A stretch of 64,000 nucleotides of DNA from contig OX485805.1 in assembly GCA_950295325.1 (NCBI GenBank), positions 56,568,758 through 56,632,757 of the forward strand, in the 5' to 3' direction. The notes under the pieces were generated by a model, which was given only the letters and a program-made list of their open reading frames with translations, made no database searches and was not told the DNA's origin. Both the position numbers and the translations under genes were made by a program. Within the stretch, counting starts at the first letter, position 1, and each line of letters begins with the position of its first letter. Below, piece after piece: positions 34,571 to 46,599 of this stretch. Origin of the DNA: Polytrichum commune. Taxonomy: Eukaryota > Streptophyta > Polytrichopsida > Polytrichales > Polytrichaceae.

Positions 34571-36590
34571 AGGCGAGTTTGTTGAGCAAAGACATAACCT
34601 ACAAAGCAAGAGGAGCACCGAGGTGCTGGAGAGTTGAAGGAAGGCGTTCAAACGTGGGTATGGCCACAATCATGATGCTAAAAAGCCTATAATGGTGTGC
34701 CAAATTCAACTCCTCCAAACCTCTATCGTGTGGAATATTCCTAACCATGGATGAATTGGCCAAGGTGTGGATCACCCCGGATCAAATGTGTTCTACTATT
34801 TCAAAGTGCTGATTCTTTCAAGCCTTAGTTTCTTTTTTGAGATCAATATAAACTCATAAGGATTTTTATAAATAAAAATGTTAAAGTCATATCAATATAA
34901 TGTTTATATATGGAGAGGCCCATTTTCTTTGTTTATGACAAAATGAGGGGAACCGCATCAGTGAGTTAAAGCACAATCGATATACTTTGGAAATGCTAAG
35001 ACCAAGTACTTTACCATGTTTGCTCACGGTCTTCTCACCAAGGTGATTTTTCTATTAACAATAGGTTGGTTGTTTTACTAAGTAGGAAATCAAGAGATAC
35101 AAGTAGGAACTTTTTGAAGGGATTCTAGGGAGTGGGCGTTGCAAACAACTAACAATGGTTGCACACCTTAGATGGTTCACATAGAAGTTGTGGTTAGGGT
35201 AGTGATAAGATTTCTTACGCCACAAATCATGCCTAAGGAAAATAAAATCATATATATATAGGATGGTAGGAGGTTGGTGTGGGAGTAATTTTGCATCACT
35301 CAACTAGGGGTGATGTACGTAGCAAGGATATCTTTGAAAATAAGAAGTCCATTGTGCATAGATGAAAGTATAAACTCAAGGTGTTGGCTAAATTGGCTTG
35401 AAATGATTCCATGTGTTGGACACGGGTTGCTAAATTGCAATGTGGAGTTATGGAAATTAATATAATAAGGGAAGTTCATGCACAAAGGTGCTACATTGCC
35501 ACCTCTCGTATTTGCCATTTTGTGATGAGCCTTTGCAGTTGTTGTTGTTGTTGTGTTTTAAAAATTTATTTGAGGGGAGGGGTGTCTATGTTGAAGACGT
35601 TACCAGTTATGGGCCGCATGAGAGTCATGTTCTTGGTAACACATGTGATATTTGCAATATTATGATAGGTAAGATAAATTCACCTACTTATATGAGCCAC
35701 ATTATAAACTTTTAAAGACTACAAAATAATTCTACTCAAGTTCTATTAATTGTGGTCACCCTAAAATATTTTTTACCCACTAGCAATGCTATAAGATTTT
35801 TTTTGTGCAAGTTGTAGTACGTGGGCCCAATCATGATAAGGTGCACCATAATTGTGTCACATGTCACCATTCTTTCACAATCCTTGACACTTCTTTGGAA
35901 AGTTATCATCATATTATTTTGACCTTATATTTGTAGTCAAAATTAGCACAATCATAGAAATTGTCATCATATTTGAGTAATGGTTTGTAATGGTTTGTAA
36001 TCATAGTTGGTGATATGTCTCAAATATGAGTCATTATGAAATGTAAGGACTCCTTTCTACTTAATCCTTAGGGGTACACCTTATCATGGTTGGACCCATG
36101 TACATAACGTACTTACTATGTTGACACCGCAACTAGGTAAATGACCAATCCATAAACCATACACTCCATGGTATTGTGATTACCAACAATAGTGATCATT
36201 ATTGTCCACAATCACTCACTTCACCTATTCTCACATGGATGAAGTCTTCAGCCAAGGTCGATGTCAACCCTTGGTTACAATGACCATCGACATATTTACA
36301 TCTCAAATGACCCTAGTGTATAGATGCGACATCCTCGTGATTAGTTGGAAAATTGAAAGATTTATAATATCTTAGGGGAGGTTGCCCTTGGTTGTTGGCG
36401 TGGGGTAACCCTTGGTGGTTGTTGTTGGTCCCTTCCTTCATGTGACAATTTGGCACTCTTGAAGGGTCCTACCTCCCCTCCAAGTGGGGGTGACTTCTTG
36501 GTTCTTATTTTGTTCTTGGCATTGGCCCTTTTTGACCTTATGTCTCCCAAAAGAAGACAATCAAAAGACAACCCAAAAAATAAACAAGCA
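34571..36590. other. Unassigned region
   Basis: AT-rich with short ORFs; a GTT triplet run at 35538-35553. The phrase AATGGTTTGT is duplicated at 35979/35989. No gene recognised. Confidence 0.4.
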
Positions 36591-36597
36591 AATAAAT

Positions 36598-36617
36598 TGT
36601 GTGTGTGTGTGTGTGTG
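36598..36617. repeat. TG dinucleotide microsatellite
   Basis: Uninterrupted GT/TG run. A complementary CA run lies at 36941-36954, about 330 bp away. Confidence 0.9.
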
Positions 36618-36995
36618 ATTATGCTAAACAAATGATTTAGTGTGGCCCACACTATTTGTCATCAACCCTCGTGATTTATCTTACCAATTATTGAGTAACA
36701 AAAATAAAAGGTGTCACATGATTCTTGGAAGTTGATATTGCAAGGTCTTACCGTGACCCAGAGCAACTTAGTCGTTACTTGAAAGGATAGGCCTCAAATG
36801 AGCATTAATTCTTGATTTCCACTCACGTTGCGTTGTTTCGACCATGTTAGTTGTATTTTGGGTTCTCTATGAATTTGTGCCAAAAAAAGAAAAAGAAAAA
36901 AGATAGTTGATGTTGCATGACAAATCACACCAAAAAAAAACACACACACACACACTTTAATTAACATGAGACACCAATTTTGATGTCACAGTAAA

Positions 36996-37626
36996 TCAAA
37001 TGTTTAGTGCAACGAACAAGTTATTGACACGACGATCAAGAGATCCCTTAGCTAGGCTGGATGTGGCCACTTGAAGCTCAAGGGTATCGAGAGCATGCCC
37101 ATCCATCCACCCCCTCACACGATCCTTTGGGAATTCCTCTTGAACGTGCCTCGGTTTGTCGTGCTCGGGAATAAAGGGTCCTCGATGGACATCCTCGTTT
37201 TGGAGCATGTTGTCCTATAACAGTTAAAACACTTGTCCCATAACGGTCCAATCTAGCACCTTCCACCAACCCTATACGTTAGGCCTTCGACAACATTCCT
37301 CACGCAAGAAGAACGCATAATATGGGCATAATAATCGCGGCACCATGGTGGTGATACGTATCACGGATCGGAGGTCGCCGCGCACATTGACCGCACATCG
37401 GTCAAGTGCATCGTCTCGGGCCGCGGCCACCCAAGTTTGAAAACAAAGGGAGGAAAGGAACGCCCCCACCATGCCAACACACAAGGAGCTTGGGAAAAGG
37501 GGATGCCCTTGGTCCATCCTTATCCCTTCTTCCAAATTTGACATCCACCACGAGGTGGTAGGCAAATGAGTTTTTTTTTCCCACACGGTCCATTTGACAC
37601 ATTTTAACTACCCTAGTAGAACACAT
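36996..37626 (-). pseudogene. Unrecognised minus-strand ORF fragments
   Basis: Three overlapping or adjacent ORFs (37626-37402, 37586-37272, 37269-37078/37208-36996) in a locally GC-richer stretch. Codes for segments rich in Arg, Trp and Cys, with no domain that I recognise. Could be a decayed transposon ORF or chance. Confidence 0.2.
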
Positions 37627-37629
37627 GGG

Positions 37630-39510
37630 ATCAACTCAACAGGGTTTTAAATATTGGATTCAGTGAACAAGGAGGAGTTTGAGCCGATGTGGTCGTTATC
37701 CTTATTTCTTTGTTATCAACCGATTATTCATTGAAATACTTCAGTTTTTTTTGTAGTTTTACTTGAAGTGAAATCTTTCTGAAATATGGTTCAGTTCGTT
37801 TCTTATAGGTTTGATTTCGAACTAGTAATTTGAAAGAAGAAAAAAAACCAGCTTGTATGTACACAAAAGTCAGTTCTCCCCGTTCATTGATTTCAAATTT
37901 TTAGATCAATATATTCAATCTAGATTAGTCATAGAGTTTTGGGATCATAGTTCTATTATTGCAATGAAACGATGTAACATCAAATGTTTACATTATATGT
38001 TAAATATGCATAACATTACTCAGTTGACGACTTGTGTTCAGGACCCCTGTAGTAAACTGAAGAATAAAGGCTTTGGATGTTAGAATTCCAATGCTTCAGA
38101 TTGAATCTGAAGGCAATAAAACTGAGCACATCTCATCAATTGAGTAATGTTGTGTGCCATGTCAAAGAGATTCGTGAATCTAAGAGGAAATGTGCAGATG
38201 GACAAACATTTGTCTGTTGAGTGATTATATGCATATTGACACAGAATATGCTATTTCTGAAATTTCTTAGAGGACGATGTGTCAAATGGGTTGTGTGAAA
38301 ACGACAAGCTTTTTCCGACTACATGTGTGGATAGGCATCAGGAGACAAAGGGAACTTGGGCATGGACCCATGCTGAGGAAGGGGGTCGGGTGGCTTTAAA
38401 GACATGCGCTAGGGTTTAGGACACGCCATAAGATAATTATAAATTAAGTACACAGACATGTTATGTTTTTTTTCTTTCCTTTTTTCCTTTTAATTTTTTT
38501 TTTTTGGCAAATGTCATGTTATGAGCCTCAATTCTATTGTAATAAATATATTTAAGAAAACTACAAAATGTAAAACCTTCATTATTTCATCTTCGTGACA
38601 TAGTGAACGAACAACAAAAAAACCAATAACTAAATTGGTTGACGTTCACTTATACATGCATTTTCTTGTAAAAAGTAAGCACATAACCATAAGTGGGTGG
38701 TAAAAAATACAGGTGTATAAGCTTGTGATGAAGTTAAAGCATTGGTCATAATGTCAAAGATAAGAACTAGTTCAACTCATAGAAACTAACATGTATATCA
38801 TCACCATATCAGTCAAGAGGGTTGATCCCTTGTATTTCTCCACAAGAATGTGACATAATTTCATCAATAGGAATATGTTGTTGATGTAATCAATATCAAT
38901 GTACCAAGTGTTTCCAATTTCAAAACAACTCGTAAATGGCTATTGATCACATTTTGCTTAGAGAAAACTCTCATACACAATGTTGTACTATAATGTATTA
39001 ATAGCACTCTCTATGGAAGTTTGTGTAAGTTGGGCGAGAAAGGCGGGTTGGGACAAGACTCATGCTCTAGTGAAAATATTTTAAATTCAACTAAGGTAAG
39101 AAAGTGTTCAACAAACAATTTTCTCTCTACCCCCACTTTTTGTCAGATATGAAACCCGTTTTACAATTATTGCAACAACCTATTTACTTATCATGACTAC
39201 ACTACATGTATGTATGTATGTGAATGATTTAGTGTGGCATTGGAATTAGTGTGCCACATAATTATCGTGGGCCAAATTAATCTTTCAAACTTTAAAAAGA
39301 ATGAAGATTCTTATCCTAGTATCACATGTCATGTTCATTGTGATAATTGTCATAAACCATTGACCAACAGTAACATATGGTCAAGGTAAATTGTGTGGTC
39401 GACAACAATAAACATCGTGAGAAAAGGTATCACGAGAAAAATATTTAGTCAAATTGTTCATATCTTGGGTCAATGATGGCCCAATCCACTGAATCATGTA
39501 CATAGTATAA
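37630..39510. other. AT-rich stretch without recognisable gene
   Basis: Contains T-rich runs (38466-38506), an ATGT tetranucleotide run at 39208-39221 and only short ORFs. No intact domain seen. Confidence 0.5.
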
Positions 39511-39518
39511 TGAACAAA

Positions 39519-39653
39519 CTACACTAAATATGATATTTAGTGTCACCAATTCTAAATGTCTTGCTCAATACTAATTGTAAACCACGGTATAGTGTCACTA
39601 ACACTAAATGTTAACCCAACATTATTTGTAGTAAATATCATATTTAGAGTAGT
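39519..39653. mobile_element. Small foldback MITE with ACTAAATA ends
   Basis: Left end CTACACTAAATATGATATTT; right end TAAATATCATATTTAGAGTA, the near reverse complement. Total about 135 bp. Each end is itself palindromic (AAATATGATATTT). Confidence 0.55.
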
Positions 39654-39659
39654 ATCTAT

Positions 39660-40145
39660 AAGATGGAGGGTTACATGGTTATAAAAAGAAAAAATAACGC
39701 CCGTATCTTGGTACTGGCATGAATGTGAGCCCGTTAACCTTATATTGATCATGGTGTTCCAAGATGTAATATAGGGTGTTTTACCTCCACGGGAGGTGGG
39801 CTCTAATATTATATTAGCATATCCAACTTTACTATGGCGGGGAGATAGGTGTTTGTTTGTTATCTAGTTTTCTTTTATTTAGGACTAGGTATGTGAGGTA
39901 TTTGATGGTGTTTTGGTGTATATGTTTTATGAGGAGTTTGATGTTGGGTTTAGGGATTTTTAGTTTGGTTTTTTAATCGATGGAGTTTTCGTGTATGGCT
40001 CCTCTAACTCCAGCTGTGATAGTGTTGATGGGGTTAGCCTGCCAACCATTGTTTTGTAGGGTGTTGATTAATGGGTCATATTTTGTGTGTTTTCGGGTGA
40101 GTGCTTGTTCTAGGAATCTATCATGGTAGGGTCATAAAAACATCT
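39660..40145. other. Fragment related to the 23-kb inverted repeat arm, plus unassigned DNA
   Basis: 39700-39800 matches 23148-23260 (CGTATCT, CATGAATGTGAGCC, TTGATCATGG, GGAGGTGGGCT). The following 340 bp is G/T-rich with no recognised feature. Confidence 0.5.
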
Positions 40146-40147
40146 AT

Positions 40148-40440
40148 GGGCCACTTTACACCATGGCCAAAAGCCATAACAATGAAATTGTAAGGGCCCT
40201 TGAAAGTCATTTGAAGATTGTAACAAGGAAGTTTGTGATTCAATTTTGTGTGGTCACATTCCTTGAAGTGTAATGTAAAGACCTATTATATAACTGGGCT
40301 CTCAACCAAGTGACGTTTCATTGATCTCATGTTCATGCACGTCCTTCTACACATTGAGTTATAATAAACCAAGGAATGTGAGGAATTTGAAGTGTCACGG
40401 ACCATATATAGTCTCTTGGTTTTGTGCTAGACCCACCTCT
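40148..40440. mobile_element. GGGCCACTT MITE fragment, right-truncated
   Basis: Starts GGGCCACTTTACACCATGGC and matches the left half of copy B (TGTGGTCACA, AACCAAGTG, TTCATGTTCATG, TAGTCTCTTGGTTTTGTG). The right terminal repeat is missing. Confidence 0.6.
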
Positions 40441-40889
40441 TTGACGCGGACTTCATACAAAATTCTACCTAGATGCTCACATTGCAAAGCTATGTAAGAT
40501 GCCAAGAAGGTCAACTTATCACCCTCTATTATCACAAGTGGGCACAAGCCAAGTAGGGGTCAAGTAGCTTATCCTAGCTCGAGAATGAAGTTGCATCAAT
40601 CAAGAGAAAATCTCATTCCTCACTCATTCACTCACGTCCATCGAAACCCTCACAAGTCATGCACCCGTTCTTGGGAACACAAAACGTGCATAAAATAAGT
40701 GGGAGGGGGAATAACTTCATGCGCTCGACGTCGGACTGTGGCCTCGATCTCGCCAAAGAATGGGCGCCGCTCTAACACTTGTTTACTTGTGGCTTAGCCG
40801 CTTACCGAAATTGAGGCACCCATGCCCATGCACATGCAAGGCCGGAAACCCTTACCAATCACGGCGTTTTTGATAGATTATATATCTTA

Positions 40890-41170
40890 GGGCCGGTTTA
40901 CACTATGAACCGTGAAGTCGGACCATGCAAGATGGCCTTTTTCCAGGGTCCAAGCTGATGGTCCAACTTCCATGGTCTGATTTCTTAAAAGAATCAGTTC
41001 ACAAAGTTTTTGGGTCCTCTCAATAGGTGTAAACCGAATGTGGATCACGAGGAATGTCCATGCACCAAAAAGTGAGTGTGCTAATATATGTCCAAAAAGA
41101 GCAGTTTTGAAAAGGATTCAAGTTTGACCATTCTCTTGTCTTCTCTTGTCTTCGTGTTTTCTTTCCCCAT
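40890..41170. mobile_element. MITE fragment of the 32108 family, right-truncated
   Basis: TTA then GGGCCGGTTTACACTATGAA; GATGGCCTTTTTCCAGG and ATAGGTGTAAACCGAATGTG match 32108-32373. Homology stops near 41170. Confidence 0.65.
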
Positions 41171-41527
41171 AAAACATTTCAGCCCAGTACGAGAACTTAT
41201 GTATAGAGTGGCTCGGGCTTTGGATTACATGAGGTATTGACCGAGGCCTTAAAGTGTCTCTTTTAAAGTTTTATGCAAAAATGCAGATTGTTAGAAATGT
41301 CGAAATGACTGCAAAAAAGAATGGTAGATTAGCAAACACGACTTGGACTGAAGCAACTAAAGTTCGGCACATATAAATTTTGTACGAGTCTGGGATCAAA
41401 TCAGAAAGGCCAAATTCTATCTGAGCATTTCAATGCTACTCATGGGGGGCTCATTAATGTGTGCATGCTTCCTTGTACTCTAGCTACTCACACAACTTCA
41501 ATTAAGTTGGTGGTAGACGGTGCACAT

Positions 41528-41764
41528 GCTACCTACATTGAATTGTCCTATTGGTGCGGGTTGCCATTTGGAGGTATGTGTTGCTATGACTTTTTACCGC
41601 CATTATCCTTTTGTATGAAATGAATTATATCATGTCCTTTGATGTGCATACTAATCATTTATGTAGCTTGAGTAAAAAAAATCATACGCTCAATAAAAAA
41701 AAACTACGACAACACATAACTCCAAATGGCAACCCACATTAATAGGACAATTCAACGTAGCTTC
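41528..41764. mobile_element. Foldback MITE with about 60-bp terminal inverted repeats, copy 1
   Basis: Left arm contains TTGAATTGTCCTATTGGTG and GGTTGCCATTTGGAG; the right arm carries the reverse complement (CTCCAAATGGCAACC, AATAGGACAATTCAA). The core is about 110 bp of A/T-rich DNA. Confidence 0.8.
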
Positions 41765-42329
41765 AACTTAAAGACCCAAAGTAGGTGTCACTATTGGACC
41801 TGTGTTACTTCAAGACCTTAGTACCTTATCTTCCAAAAGGCCACCAAACATGTTGACTTACATAATGAGCTAGCAAATGATATGGCTATACGGATGCTAA
41901 CACTCATTTTTACATACTAAAGTTATCCAAAAGTTTTTTTGCATTGAAGACGTTGAGTAACCTCCACGAAGTTACTGCAAAGTTCTTTGATAGTGCATGG
42001 GCTGCGAATAGTGTTATGTGCACTAGACGTGATCTCACTATTTGCTGGAAAGCTAAAGCCCCCCAAATGGGTGTCTTCACGTTGCCCGCCTCCCTTGGGG
42101 CGGCTTGTACTATGATACCTTTTTCTAGAATGAACTCTATTTTTGTTGGTGCCAAAAACAATTATAGTAAATAAAATCATGCATCGAAAGAAGAGGCTAA
42201 GGGAGTTTCACCCAAGTTTTGTGACGAGGTTCTTATAATTAACCTTAAGATTTTTTAAGCTAGATCTACATGGTAGTTTGCATGAACCTCCAACATGTTT
42301 GAAGCGAATGTCAACTTCTTAGGTACTGA

Positions 42330-42714
42330 GAGCATCTCCACCCTTGGGCAAAAAGGCAGGCTCTCGAAATGCGCTTTGAAGGGCTCCAAGCATGCACTAA
42401 ATTTTTTTAGGGTGGCACTCCCCCACTGTTACTTGCATACTGGCTCTTCAAGCTGAAAAAATATCAAGAATATTCCCTATAATGCTCTTGATTCCCAAAA
42501 GTGGCACGATTCACTGAATCGCAAGTGGATGAGGCCCCGGAATGTGGGCGCAGCAAGAGCAACGCTCACCTGCGAGGATAGTAGGTGGAGCCGGAAGTTT
42601 GAAGAGCCCTGGCAATCAAGGCCTCGGTGTTGGGGAGGGGTGGGGCAGGTTTTTCTCCAAGGCCGCGTTAAAGGGCTTGCCAAGTCCCTTTAACGCGGCA
42701 GGGTGGAGATGCTC
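42330..42714. mobile_element. MITE with GAGCATCTCCACCC ends
   Basis: Perfect terminal inverted repeat of at least 14 bp (GAGCATCTCCACCC and its complement). The interior is GC-rich compared with the flanks. A perfect internal hairpin with 14-bp arms (GCCGCGTTAAAGGG, 42662-42675 and 42686-42699) lies close to the right end. Such ends are known from several plant MITE families; I cannot define the target duplication. Confidence 0.75.
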
Positions 42715-42733
42715 AGAGTCAAGTTATGTTGCT

Positions 42734-43299
42734 TATGGTATTTAGTGTCACGCATATTGTTGGCAAATAGTCTAAAGCACATGCCTAGAGATCTTAAAGT
42801 GTCACGTATGTTGTTTGTTAATGTGATACTATTCGTTAACATAAGTAGTTTTTAAAGTGAATTTCATTTTATGTTATGACATTTAGCGTGGCACATTGGG
42901 ATACTTGAGATGATAGTTTCACATATCAATATGCAAGGGGAAGATATTATTGAGCATACTAATGGTGAGTGTCATGTGTTTACATTTTAGTATGCAAGAA
43001 GAAGGTTTTCTTGAGGATATTGATGCGAGGTGTCATTTGTATACACTTTTAGTCAACTTGAAGATCACCATTACACCATTACACTATGGTGATCACCATG
43101 TAATTAGGAGATAACCCACATAGACATACACCTCCTAACACCATGAAACACATTCATGCCAAGAAATTAGTAAGCGCACTTGAACACCAAGTGTCATGAG
43201 ACGACACTTGACGTGAAGTTGTTGATCATTAGTGTAACCTAGCATATGCCTTAACTTAGGGTAAGTGACACTATTCCACATGTGACACTAAATACCATA
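42734..43299. mobile_element. Element with TATGGTATTTAGTGTCAC inverted ends
   Basis: An 18-bp terminal inverted repeat is exact: TATGGTATTTAGTGTCAC at 42734-42751 and its complement at 43282-43299. The motif is the same as in the small MITE at 39519. Interior non-coding. Confidence 0.6.
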
Positions 43300-43438
43300 A
43301 ATGGTGTAGTTGTTGGGTGAAATGACTACAACACAACAAATGACTTGACCTTTGTAGCTAACTTGCTTTTCAAAACCTAGAATGCCAATAAGCTATCATT
43401 GTGGTGGGTAAATTAGGTTGTGTGAACGGGGGGAACTG

Positions 43439-43677
43439 AATGCTACATTGTTTAGCATGATTAGTGTGGGTCGCCATTTGGAGTTACGTGTTGCTATAAC
43501 TTTATTTATTTATTGAGAGTATCATTTTTCACCCAAATAACATAAGTACTTAGTATACACACGAAAGAACATGACATAACTTAGTTGGTGAGAAATGGTA
43601 ATGTATATAAAAAGTTACATCAACACATAACTCCAAATGGTAACCCACACTAATTAGGCAAAACAATGTAGTTACAG
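43439..43677. mobile_element. Foldback MITE, copy 2 of the 41528 family
   Basis: Left arm GCTACATTGTTTAGC...ATTAGTGTGGGTCGCCATTT and right arm AAATGGTAACCCACACTAAT. Same length and layout as copy 1, with diverged core. Confidence 0.8.
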
Positions 43678-43679
43678 AT

Positions 43680-45080
43680 GAACCAATCGAGTTGGAGGAA
43701 ATCACTGATCATTGTAGAGAAATTTGTGGAATCTACTCCGAATCAATTGAAAAACCTGAAAGATCACAACGTGTAAGGTAGGAATACCATAACATGTTAA
43801 CCACCCTCTAGCCGTGCACTAGACCGCCGTCATAATGGTGAAGTGTCATTTATCAAACCGATCATGGTTCGGCGGCAACTTCAATGCGTGTACACTTAGT
43901 GTAGCCAATGGAAGTCAAGTGTTAATGTACTCATGAGGTAACCGATTTAGGCAATGTTCTGTATGGAAATGCAGATTACCGTGTTCGGTGTAGGAAGAAT
44001 CTAGGTTTCGACAACTTACCACTTTGAAAAATTGTAGCATCTTTTGCATAGGGCAGAAAAATATGAAACAACTTGCATTCTTCATGAATCCTTCTCGTCT
44101 ATCTTGGAAAACTATCTCACGATTGTCAGACCAGATCTTCATTGCGAATCACCTTATTTTCACGGGTTATGGTATTTCTACCTTAACCGGATGGACTAGC
44201 TAGGAAACAATAGGAGTTTGGCTGATTGTGGCCGCAAAATCTCCAGGACGCTGGTTAGGTTATGGAGTGATGGGAGTGATGTGATGCATGCACGGAGCGA
44301 TTCTCGTATCGAATGTCAGTCATCAGGTGATGGTACTCGCATGGCAGCCTTAACTTAGTACTTCAAAACTCTGGTGAAACAAATGATATAAAACCACTTG
44401 TCATGTGCAGCCCACAATATCTCACCAAATGGAGTCGAAATATCTACCTGCACCCATGTGATTCCCAAGTGTAGAATATGGGTCAATCACTGATGCGAAT
44501 TGCCTCGCAAGCTACTCACTACCTCCCCTAACTTGCTAGCCTCAAGCAAAGAAAAAAAATTTGAAAAAAATCCATTATAGTGTCATAGAACTATGCAAGG
44601 TTTACTTTTGCACCCCTCACAAGCCAAAAGAAAGATATATAAAGTCTAAAATTAATCTTGCCCGTTGGGAAAAGAGGAAAATGAAAACATGCCCATCACA
44701 TGGAACGGCAAGAATTTATTTTAAAAATCAGCCATGTCAAAAGAAAGGTCCACTTGACGATTACCATCAACCGTATCCCATACCTATAGCCACACAATGT
44801 TGCATTCTGTAATGTATAAGCCGTGTTGGGATTTCATAGTGATTTCTACACTTGTACGTGACTTGATTTGAGTTAACTTCTACACTTGTAAGTGACACCT
44901 AACTAAACCCAGCTTGAGTTTGGGTTGAGATTTCAACGTGATTGTGATCATGGAAGAGGGTTTCATTGAAGAATGTGATAGTAGACATGAGGTATCTAAA
45001 AATATGTATGTAGAAAAGTAATTTACGTGATCTTAAATGAGCAATTGTGAATCACGTCCAAGTCCCAATTATAGTTTGTA
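43680..45080. other. Stretch without recognisable gene
   Basis: Short ORFs only (longest 83 codons at 44561-44812). No repeat shared with the rest of the window was noticed. Confidence 0.45.
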
Positions 45081-45081
45081 G

Positions 45082-45240
45082 TGTCCGGGAAATTTTTTTG
45101 GGCGTAATTGGTCAAAATCCTAGTGTTTCCAAGTCCAACCTATTACATGTTGTGAAAATTCGGGTTTTCTTTACTAAATTGGGGGGGGGGGGGGAGGTTT
45201 CTTGAAGTCTTGAACTCCAACCAATCATTCATCAAGCTCC
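45082..45240. repeat. Dispersed repeat, copy 4 (TGTCCGGGGAGAT family)
   Basis: TGTCCGGGAAATTTTTTTGGG, AATCCTAGTGTTTCCAAGTCC and TTACATGTTGTGA match the other copies. A 14-base G run interrupts it at 45181-45194, followed by CTTGAAGTCTTGAACTCCAAC. Confidence 0.75.
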
Positions 45241-45534
45241 CTCTAGGCTATGTAAGTTTTGAAGATGTTGACTATGTATATTTCTATATATGTGGATGAT
45301 TGAATTGTGAATAGTTGAAATTTATGTTATTTCACCATATAGTTTATTTATTTAAAGTATACTTTCACTTTGTGTTATTTCATAGAAGTTTTGGTTTTCA
45401 TTGTTTACACTTTTAATCATTCAATGATGAGTTTGTACACATTGCATCACAAACTTGAGTGAACGAGCCACTTTCAAATAGTGAGTGTGCACCTTCCGAT
45501 GATGATTTATTGGACTTCCTAAAAGTTCAACAAC

Positions 45535-46022
45535 ATGCACCGACAAGAGCTCGTGCATGGACATATGAAAGGAAATTTAGACCATCTTGGAAATTTGGCA
45601 GGAAATGACTCATGCATACGAGAACCCCATGGTGGGCTTACACACGGTTATCCAAAACGCCCTGTGTGTGAGGAATTCATGTTAACTCATCATGGGGTTT
45701 GGGAGCATATTTCAAAAGTATGCAAAAATTGTCCATATGTAACCACATACAAAACAATGATCACAAATATGTAGTGGTGAGATGGGAGGCCCTTCAAGTT
45801 CCTCTAATTGGTTTGGTTTTTATTATGTATCATGTTCAAAATGCTATCAAAAAAACATGCAAGGATTTTCACTTGCGTGAAGATTTTGTATTTTACATTT
45901 TGAATGATCATTTTATTATTAATTTTGAAAGGGATTGTCATTTTTTACGGCTTTTGAACATTCATGACATGCATGTGAATGATGAGTATGGATCTCACAT
46001 CACAAATACAACTACATTATAA
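45535..46022 (+). pseudogene. Unrecognised ORF pair, probably transposon relic
   Basis: ORFs 45535-45774 (79 codons) and 45699-46022 (107 codons) overlap in different frames and may be one broken coding region. The first ends with a His/Cys/Trp-containing segment (LTHHGVWEHISKVCKNCPYV). I considered a hAT BED finger, because a hAT relic lies at 50 kb, but the Cys/His spacing does not fit. Confidence 0.25.
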
Positions 46023-46599
46023 ACTTTATGGTCTATATTGGAGCATTTGAAGCAAACCCTAAAGTCTGATGCATCGACATCTCATTCTTCTTCTCTCATG
46101 ATCAACGAGTCAACCAACCAAACTATGAAACATCATTTTATAACTTATTGGTGTTATTTGATTTGAAAGGGAATTATAGATAATATTTTTCATTATGCTT
46201 CAAACTCACCCAAATAAACAACCCGTGGAACTAGGTCTCAAAAAAGATCAAGCTAGTGTCTATAAGGATTAATGTCACATTGGATTAAGGATTTTAATTA
46301 TAATCTAGGTCTTTTACTTCTTCATTTCTTCTTTATTAAACCTAATCTTCACTCTTATGATTTGTTGTGCTTTCTCAGTCGTGTGTGGACTTCTATCACT
46401 CTAATTCCATCCCCTAAATTAACCATGAAGCTCAAAAGCTTGGCAAGTAATCAATGGCTCATAGTTAGGACAATGTCCAGGGTAATGTCTTTTGAGTAAT
46501 TGCATCTTTTTTAATTTGCCATGAATTGTGCTTGCAATAATCTCAAATTTAGTTCGTTTTAATTAACTTAAAATTATCATACCAATCTTCACAAATGTG

